The notes beneath the pieces were generated by a model. The model ran no database searches, was not told the origin of the DNA, and saw only the letters and a list, made by a program, of their open reading frames with translations. 64,000 nt of DNA from Oscillospiraceae bacterium Zagget12 (GTDB lineage: Bacteria > Bacillota > Clostridia > UBA1381), in the NCBI GenBank assembly GCA_001941225.1, contig MSHM01000027.1, forward strand, positions 1 through 64,000. Direction: 5' to 3'. The translations under genes were made by a program, and so were the position numbers. Positions 58,916-64,000 of the stretch are shown in pieces (the stretch's first letter is position 1; each line of letters starts with the position of its first letter).

Positions 58916-61546
58916 ATGTATTCAATAGATTTATCGGGAAAATGGAGATACGAAACCGATGAGGAGGACATAGGAATAAGCGAAAAATTTTACTCGCGCC
59001 GCCTCAGGCACGAAAACTTTACTCTGCCCGGCGACGCCTGCCTTAACAGAGTCGGCAAAAAATTTACGCCCTTTGAGGAAATGACAAGGGACGCGGTGCG
59101 CTCGCTGCGTCCCGCGTTTGAATACATAGGCGCGCTGTGGCTGCAAAGAGGTTTCACCCTGCCGGCGGAAACAGAGGACAAGCATATCACGCTGTTTTTG
59201 GAGAGAGTTAATATCGCGTCGGATTTGTGGATTGACGGAATTAAAATCGATAGGCAAATAATAGAAATATCCACTCCGCACATATATAATCTTACCGGTA
59301 AAATCAAGGGCGGCTCTCACACGCTCACTCTGCGCGTCGACAACAGAAATCTTCTGAATATAGACAATATGGCAAGCGGATATTCCACGGACACTCAGTC
59401 AATATGGAACGGCGTTATAGGCAAAATCGAGCTTAGGTGCGAGGAAATATTCCATATGTCAAACATACAGGTATTCCCAAAGGAAAAATCAATAGACATA
59501 AAGCTGACCGCACACAGCGACTGCCAAGCGCCCAATGACAGGCGCGAGGTTTGCTTTGAGATATACGCCCTGTCGCCCGACGGCACCGCGCTTAAAGCAA
59601 AAAAATATAAGTCCGTTCTGTACAATAAAAAACAGATTATTCATCTTGAATACCCTATAAAAAAGCCGGAATACTGGAGCGAGTTCAATCCCGCGCTGTA
59701 CACGCTTTGTCTTAAAATGACGTTCGGCAAATCAGCCGACGAAAAAAGCGTGCAATTCGGTATGCGTACTATTTGCGCAAAGGATAGCGAATTCATCTTA
59801 AACGGCAATAAAATCGCTCTGAGAGGCACGCTTGACTGCGGAATTTATCCCATCACCGGCTACCCGCCCACCGACCTTGACTCGTGGCTTAAAACCCTTA
59901 AAACCGTCAAGGAATACGGACTTAATCACATACGTTTTCACGCGTGGTGTCCGCCCGACGCGGCTTTTACGGCGGCGGATATGCTCGGCATATACGTGCT
60001 TGCGGAAATGCCGTTTTGGCTTAACACGGACGTGTGCGCCCTCTCCGCGGGCGATGATCCCGTACATAAAATCTATTACCACAAGGAGGCTGTGAATATC
60101 TCGGAGTATTTCGGAAATCACCCGTCCTTTATAATGTTCTCCAACGGAAACGAGCTGCTCGGCGATTTTGAAATGCTTGAAAACCTCACAACTCAGATAA
60201 AAGCGCTCGACAACAGGCGGCTCTACACCCTTACCTCCAATTTTGACCGTCCCTTAACTCCGGCGGACGATTATTTCTGTGCTGCCGCGGCGGCGGGTCA
60301 CCGAGTAAGGGTTCAGGTTTTCCATGACGTTGTATCTGAGCATACAAGGCTTTCCTACGACGACGCGGTAAAGGATGCGGACGCGCCCGTTGTTTCGTTC
60401 GAGGTCGGACAATACTGCGTTTATCCCGATGTTGACAGCGTTTCCGATTATACCGGAAATCTTCTGCCCGCCAATTTTGAGGTGATAAAAAAGGATATGA
60501 TAAAGCGCAATGTGTATCATATGCTTGACGATTATATAAAGGCGTCGGGAAACTTTGCGGCTTTGATGTACAAGGAGGATATAGAGGCGTCGCTCAGAAC
60601 GCGCCGTATGGGCGGATTTGAGCTTTTGGGTCTTACGGATTACACGGGGCAATGCACCGCCACCGTGGGACTGCTTGATGTTTTTTGGAACACGAAAAAT
60701 ATTATCACGTCCGAAAAATTTCGGCAATTCTGTTCAAGCGTCGTTCCGCTTTTAAAGGCAAACAGGCTCTTTTTGAACACGGACAAATTTAAAGCCGAAT
60801 TTGACTTATACGATTACGGCGCGGAAAAAATAACGCGTCCGATGTTCACGCTTTCGCTCTACGACGGCGAAAATAAAATATATGAGATTGAAACGCGCAA
60901 AAAAAGCGTATCGTTTTCGCTTGATTTTATCGTAAAGCCGACTATGCTTACCGCCGTTCTTTCCGTAGGCGAGTATCAAAACTCGTGGAATATATTTGTA
61001 TATACAAAGGAGGATACGGCTTGCTCAGTTCCCGTTTTGGACGGAATGGGCGGCAAGCTTGACAATATAATCAAAAGCGGCGGCAAGGCGGTAGTGATGA
61101 TGACGGATAAAAATCTCGTCCACCCAATAGAGGGACTTTTTAAGCCGGTTTTCTGGTCGCCGGCGTACTTCCCGTCGGAGCGCGCCTGCGGACTTATATG
61201 CGACAAAAATCATCATATATTTGACCTGTTCCCGACAGGCTCATATGCTGATTTCCAATGGAAACACCCGATTGACAATTCGGTAAGTCCGGATGTTTCG
61301 GCTTTGCCGGACGGCTTTGAATTTATCATCGAACCGGTGCCGAATTTCTTCGATAATACAAGGCGGTCGCCGCTGTTTGAGGCAAAAATCGGAAACGCCG
61401 ATATATTGTTCTGCGGATTCGATTTGAATGTAAAGCACAACGCCGTTCGGGCGCTGAGGAACAGTATTTTCGGCTATGTTAATTCGGATAGATTTTCACC
61501 AAGCCAAGCATTGCCGGTCGAAACGGTTAAAGGACTGTTTAAATAA
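58916..61546 (+). CDS. glycoside hydrolase family 2 protein
   Basis: An 876-residue cytoplasmic-looking enzyme. The sugar-binding jelly roll is residues 1-170 (YSIDLSGKWRYETDEEDIGI; YIGALWLQRGFTLPAE), an immunoglobulin-like domain follows, and the TIM barrel is about 290-610. FRFHAWCPPD-like IRFHAWCPPDAAFTAADMLG, FSNGNELLGDF (putative acid/base Glu) and VSFEVGQYCVYPD (putative nucleophile Glu) match the GH2 pattern. The substrate (beta-galactoside, beta-glucuronide or other) is not clear. The ATG at 58916 is 9 bases after AAAGGA, which lies in the last codons of the DUF5107 gene, so the two are one operon. Confidence 0.87.
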   Translation: MYSIDLSGKWRYETDEEDIGISEKFYSRRLRHENFTLPGDACLNRVGKKFTPFEEMTRDAVRSLRPAFEYIGALWLQRGFTLPAETEDKHITLFLERVNIASDLWIDGIKIDRQIIEISTPHIYNLTGKIKGGSHTLTLRVDNRNLLNIDNMASGYSTDTQSIWNGVIGKIELRCEEIFHMSNIQVFPKEKSIDIKLTAHSDCQAPNDRREVCFEIYALSPDGTALKAKKYKSVLYNKKQIIHLEYPIKKPEYWSEFNPALYTLCLKMTFGKSADEKSVQFGMRTICAKDSEFILNGNKIALRGTLDCGIYPITGYPPTDLDSWLKTLKTVKEYGLNHIRFHAWCPPDAAFTAADMLGIYVLAEMPFWLNTDVCALSAGDDPVHKIYYHKEAVNISEYFGNHPSFIMFSNGNELLGDFEMLENLTTQIKALDNRRLYTLTSNFDRPLTPADDYFCAAAAAGHRVRVQVFHDVVSEHTRLSYDDAVKDADAPVVSFEVGQYCVYPDVDSVSDYTGNLLPANFEVIKKDMIKRNVYHMLDDYIKASGNFAALMYKEDIEASLRTRRMGGFELLGLTDYTGQCTATVGLLDVFWNTKNIITSEKFRQFCSSVVPLLKANRLFLNTDKFKAEFDLYDYGAEKITRPMFTLSLYDGENKIYEIETRKKSVSFSLDFIVKPTMLTAVLSVGEYQNSWNIFVYTKEDTACSVPVLDGMGGKLDNIIKSGGKAVVMMTDKNLVHPIEGLFKPVFWSPAYFPSERACGLICDKNHHIFDLFPTGSYADFQWKHPIDNSVSPDVSALPDGFEFIIEPVPNFFDNTRRSPLFEAKIGNADILFCGFDLNVKHNAVRALRNSIFGYVNSDRFSPSQALPVETVKGLFK

Positions 61547-61549
61547 CGC

Positions 61550-61589
61550 AAAAAAATGAGTGTCACCTTTGTGAACACTCATTTTTTTC
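61550..61589. terminator. bidirectional terminator between GH2 and desulfoferrodoxin
   Basis: AAAAAATGAGTGT and ACACTCATTTTTT form a 13-bp stem; usable by both convergent genes. The following 61590-61718 is A/T-rich with no gene. Confidence 0.85.
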
Positions 61590-61718
61590 AATTTACCCTT
61601 TATCCTAAATTTCCTACATACACATTATACAACAATTATTCTTATAAATCAACAAAATTTCATTGTGTAAATAAAATGTAAGCATTTAAAAGTCTTTTTG
61701 TAATCAATACGAAACAAA

Positions 61719-62105
61719 TCACGCCGATATTTTCCAAAGTCCGTGCAAATTACAATACGAATATATTGTAACGGGCATATTTTCGGGAACCTCAAAAATG
61801 GCTATCGGGTCATCGCCGCTTTTCAGCGTTACTCTCTGCTCGAGATATTTGCTCTTTACCTCCACCCAAAGGATACTGTGTTCCCTGCTCATAGGGTGCA
61901 GCACGCGTCCGACGCACACCGTGAGATTGTTTCCCTCGCGCTTTACAACGGGCATATGCTTTTCCTCAAGCGATATAAGCTCGTTTGCCCTGAGCAGCTC
62001 CATAGGCTTGCCGCAGCAGGTGAGGTCGTCGCAGCACTGATGAGTGACCGACTCCAATATAATATCGCACTCGGAGCATTTATAAAATTTCGGTTCGTAT
62101 ACCAC
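61719..62105 (-). CDS. desulfoferrodoxin / superoxide reductase
   Basis: A 128-residue non-haem iron protein that reduces superoxide to peroxide in the cytoplasm. The N-terminal desulforedoxin-like centre has CSECDIIL and DDLTCCGKPMELL; the catalytic neelaredoxin centre has the ligands EEKHMPVV (His), HPMSREHSI (His), and CNLHGLWK (Cys and His) at the end. The start is a GTG, 10 bases after GGAGG that lies in the end of the rubrerythrin gene; the TGA of rubrerythrin overlaps it. The two are one operon for oxygen defence. Confidence 0.95.
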   Translation of the reverse strand: MVYEPKFYKCSECDIILESVTHQCCDDLTCCGKPMELLRANELISLEEKHMPVVKREGNNLTVCVGRVLHPMSREHSILWVEVKSKYLEQRVTLKSGDDPIAIFEVPENMPVTIYSYCNLHGLWKISA

Positions 62106-62702
62106 TCAAAACTTACCTCCGTACGGCACAAGCTCTGTTCTTATGAAATATCCTTGGTTATGCTTGCATACCGGACATATCTGCGGCGCGCTTGTGCCCG
62201 TATACACATATCCGCAGTTCAGGCACATAAATCCCGTTTCCGTTTTGGAAACAAACAGCTCGTTATTTTCTATCAGATTAAGAAAATAAGCGAATCTGTC
62301 GCTGTGTATTTTTTCCACCTTGGCTATCTCGTCAAAGGAATACGCGACAGACACAAACCCCTCGGAGCGCGCCGTTTCGCCAAAGGATTTATACACAATA
62401 TCGTGTTCCTTTCTCTCATTGTCGCGGGCGTTCCTCAATATTTCCTTTATATCCGCATAGGTTTCCACGGGATATGCCGCGTCTATATTGATTTCCTCAT
62501 TTGCGAAATCCTTTAAACTGTCAAAAAAGACCTTTGCGTGAGCCTTTTCCTGCTCGGCTGTAAATTTGAATACCGCCTCCACAACATATAAATTCTTTTC
62601 CCTCGCCGCGGACGCCGCAAAGGTATAGCGATTGCGCGCCTGACTCTCTCCCGCAAACGCACGCATAAGATTTTTATGTGTTTCACTGTTTCTGAAATCC
62701 AT
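62106..62702 (-). CDS. rbr: rubrerythrin
   Basis: A 198-residue peroxidase of anaerobes. The diiron four-helix bundle has FAGESQARNRYTF, FTAEQEKAHAKVF, DNERKEHDIVY and AKVEKIHSDRF; the C-terminal rubredoxin-like domain has CLNCGYVYTG and CPVCKHNQGYF. It reduces hydrogen peroxide formed by superoxide reductase. I chose the ATG at 62702, 8 bases after GGAAG; the ATG at 62708 is too close to that site. Followed by desulfoferrodoxin. Confidence 0.95.
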   Translation of the reverse strand: MDFRNSETHKNLMRAFAGESQARNRYTFAASAAREKNLYVVEAVFKFTAEQEKAHAKVFFDSLKDFANEEINIDAAYPVETYADIKEILRNARDNERKEHDIVYKSFGETARSEGFVSVAYSFDEIAKVEKIHSDRFAYFLNLIENNELFVSKTETGFMCLNCGYVYTGTSAPQICPVCKHNQGYFIRTELVPYGGKF

Positions 62703-62755
62703 AATCATCTTCCTTTCTTTTTTTCTTTAGTATTTACATTTATTGCAAATATATA

Positions 62756-63004
62756 CTAAAACCACTCCGAAAAGAATATAAATGCCAGCGCAAGCAAAAG
62801 CAGCTTATCATCGCAATCATCTATAATCAAAACAAAGGCGACTATCAGAAGTATCAAATCATCTGTTTCCAAATTTGCGAACAAGCCGCCGTCCTTATGC
62901 TCCTCCTCTTTTTCCTTTGGAGGCGGCGGCAGAGGCTCATTTTTTTCCTCGCTCTTCCTGCGGACAGGCATCGGCATATCGTTATAGCTGTAGGTCCTAT
63001 ACAT
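62756..63004 (-). CDS. small protein with proline/glutamate-rich segment and C-terminal hydrophobic stretch, unknown function
   Basis: An 82-residue protein. Residues 1-40 are charged, with a PLPPPPKEKEEEHKDGG linker; residues 45-82 hold two hydrophobic stretches (DDLILLIVAFVLIIDDC, then LLLLALAFIFFSEWF) separated by an acidic turn. It probably sits in a membrane as a hairpin. No family is recognised. GGAGG lies 7 bases before the ATG. It follows two other small genes on the same strand, 22 bases after the first. Confidence 0.65.
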   Translation of the reverse strand: MYRTYSYNDMPMPVRRKSEEKNEPLPPPPKEKEEEHKDGGLFANLETDDLILLIVAFVLIIDDCDDKLLLLALAFIFFSEWF

Positions 63005-63026
63005 TTCACCACCTCCATAGAGAACA

Positions 63027-63332
63027 CTATTTTCTTAACATTTTGGTTATATTGGTAAGTCCGAGCAGTCTTACCGCGGAATCTATCGATTTCTGTCTGC
63101 CGCCGCGCATATACGGCTTTAAGGACAGCAGCAAATTACTCCTCGGGTCGTTTCTGTTGGTAGTCATATTTTCCATTATCTGTTTAATCTGCATAAACTG
63201 ATCGAGATTATCCGCGTTTATCGCGGGCGCCGAGCCTCCGTCCGACTGCGACAGCGAGCTCATAACATTTTTAATTTTGTCCTCGGCATCGTCGCCGAGA
63301 ATATTTTTAAGCGTATCCATTGCGTCAGCCAT
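63027..63332 (-). CDS. small conserved-looking protein of unknown function
   Basis: A 101-residue soluble protein, mainly helical, with an N-terminal MADAMDTLKNILGDDAEDKI, a central Ser/Gly linker and SLKPYMRGGRQKSIDSAVRL near the end. No cysteine or metal motif. AGAGG precedes the ATG. The 22-base gaps to its neighbours suggest one transcript. Function not known. Confidence 0.65.
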   Translation of the reverse strand: MADAMDTLKNILGDDAEDKIKNVMSSLSQSDGGSAPAINADNLDQFMQIKQIMENMTTNRNDPRSNLLLSLKPYMRGGRQKSIDSAVRLLGLTNITKMLRK

Positions 63333-63354
63333 TTCTTAACACCTCTTAATCCGG

Positions 63355-63579
63355 TTACAAATTTCTCATTATCCTCATTAAATCCTCTGTGCTAAGTCCC
63401 GAAATTCTCCTTTTTACCTCGTTCGGGTCGAGCTTTGAAAATTCTCTCATAAGAGTATCCTTATCGGAGGCGTTGATATGCTTTTTCAGCCTTTTGCCGT
63501 CCGATGAATTTAAAAACTTATTTATCTCTCTTAACTGATTTTCGTCAAAATCCTTTAATATTCTTTCAAGCTTATTCAT
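63355..63579 (-). CDS. small helical protein of unknown function
   Basis: A 74-residue protein, charged and helical throughout: MNKLERILKDFDENQLREIN, then INASDKDTLMREFSKLDPNE and STEDLMRIMRNL. No membrane span or motif. AAAGG precedes the ATG. It is the first of three small genes that precede rubrerythrin, and lies beyond a terminator of the upstream gene. Function not known. Confidence 0.65.
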   Translation of the reverse strand: MNKLERILKDFDENQLREINKFLNSSDGKRLKKHINASDKDTLMREFSKLDPNEVKRRISGLSTEDLMRIMRNL

Positions 63580-63648
63580 ACAGCACCTTTCCTCTCTTAA
63601 AACATATTATGTTGTCTGTTTTTATTATATTCCGACACGCAAAAAAAA

Positions 63649-63706
63649 GAGCCTGTACGTGTTTAATCGGAACAAAGTCCCGATTAAACGCATACACGCT
63701 CTTAGG
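63649..63706 (-). terminator. long hairpin terminator after the DUF4330 gene
   Basis: On the minus strand GAGCCT...AGGCTC, with an inner stem TTTAATCGG-CCGATTAAA, followed by eight T. Confidence 0.8.
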
Positions 63707-63716
63707 CTCAAAATAT

Positions 63717-64000
63717 TTATTCCACAACCTTAACGCTTGTTATATCGCCCGACGTCTTGACGTACTTTGAATACAAATCCACATTTCTTCCGACTGAAAG
63801 CTCCGTGCTGTCATCAAGGACATAGTTATCCTCGGATTCCTTTCCCGCAGCCCTTATCGTCACGTAACAGGTGTATCTGCCGGGCAGCTCGGCATTTATC
63901 AGCTCTCCCTCAACCGTTGTGGAAAGCTGCGTCGCGTCCTCAACCTCAACATCTACAATCTCGCCAAGCTCGGTTTCCGATTTTTTATCCGTAATTTTTC
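63717..64000 (-). CDS. DUF4330 domain protein (C-terminal part, 5' end outside window)
   Basis: The last 94 residues of a protein whose start lies beyond the window. The end reads ELPGRYTCYVTIRAAGKESE, NYVLDDSTELSVGRNVDLYS and KYVKTSGDITSVKVVE, the pattern of the C terminus of DUF4330 proteins, which usually have one N-terminal membrane span and an extracytoplasmic beta domain. The function of DUF4330 is unknown; it is often linked with surface polysaccharide export in Clostridia. Confidence 0.7.
   Translation of the reverse strand, partial: KITDKKSETELGEIVDVEVEDATQLSTTVEGELINAELPGRYTCYVTIRAAGKESEDNYVLDDSTELSVGRNVDLYSKYVKTSGDITSVKVVE

Noticed and set aside
61743-62516. 257-residue plus-strand frame opposite desulfoferrodoxin and rubrerythrin
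   Set aside because: The minus strand carries all metal-ligand motifs of both proteins; the plus frame matches nothing and has no ribosome site.
1-64000. tRNA, rRNA, CRISPR array, insertion sequence or prophage
   Set aside because: No cloverleaf with TTCRA loop, no repeat-spacer pattern, no transposase or phage gene was recognised; a tRNAscan or CRISPR search would settle small cases.

Overview
The window reads as a chromosomal segment of an anaerobic, endospore-forming Gram-positive of the class Clostridia. The evidence is the sporulation set (yabP, yabQ, spoVB-like, spoIIP, sigK), oxygen-defence proteins of anaerobes (desulfoferrodoxin and rubrerythrin), a ferredoxin-dependent 2-oxoacid oxidoreductase, a 2-hydroxyacyl-CoA dehydratase activase-type protein, an S-layer-homology protein, Firmicutes gene orders (ylxM-ffh-rpsP-khpA-rimM-trmD; SRP RNA-dnaX-ebfC-recR; rplS-lepB-rbgA), and AGGAGG-type ribosome sites with TTGACA/TATAAT promoters. 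Glycan genes (an exo-rhamnogalacturonan-lyase-like protein, a family 2 glycoside hydrolase, a DUF5107 protein, an aldose epimerase) suggest a gut or plant-fibre habitat, possibly a pectin user; that last point is inference.

Layout. 1-7.9 kb, minus strand: nicotinate phosphoribosyltransferase (cut by the window edge), a membrane protein with a DUF6273 tail, then a spore and cell-division cluster (S1 protein, divIC, yabQ, yabP, rqcP-like S4 protein, hup, mazG, spoVB-like flippase). 8.1-18.1 kb: aroA (+), a PL26/YetA-like lyase and malic enzyme (-), and carAB (+) behind a translated leader with an attenuator. 18.1-24.3 kb, minus strand: a frameshifted glycosyltransferase and a CDP-glycerol glycerophosphotransferase (wall polymer), an aspartate-type aminotransferase, galM, and a zinc-ribbon/YARHG membrane protein. 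24.6-30.5 kb: sigK (+), then the trmD-rimM-khpA-rpsP and ffh-ylxM translation/secretion genes, a Toprim/DUF4093 protein, a DUF6514-like protein and a heptad-repeat coiled-coil protein (-). 30.7-38.2 kb, plus strand: SRP RNA, dnaX, ebfC, recR, and a 1433-residue activase/dehydratase-like protein. 38.3-46.7 kb: lepA and spoIIP (-), rplS-lepB-rbgA (+), a small unrecognised ORF and a His-less HPr-like protein (-), mtaB and a cysteine-synthase-like enzyme (+). 46.7-55.4 kb, minus strand: a VOR-type oxidoreductase operon, membrane proteins, a flavoprotein, an AI-2E family protein and an SLH protein. 55.6-61.5 kb, plus strand: DUF5107-TPR and GH2 genes. 61.7-64 kb, minus strand: desulfoferrodoxin, rubrerythrin, three small conserved-looking genes and the end of a DUF4330 protein.

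The most interesting signal is the carAB leader: a consensus promoter, a 28-codon ORF with its own ribosome site, a small hairpin followed by a U-rich stretch, and an intrinsic terminator whose 5' stem overlaps the leader stop codon. This is the architecture of pyrBI-type, UTP-sensitive coupled attenuation rather than the PyrR system usual in Firmicutes. Other items worth a look are the A9 frameshift in a wall-polymer glycosyltransferase, the DUF6273 fusion, the separation of rplS from trmD, and several unassigned small genes. No tRNA, rRNA, insertion sequence, prophage or CRISPR array was recognised.
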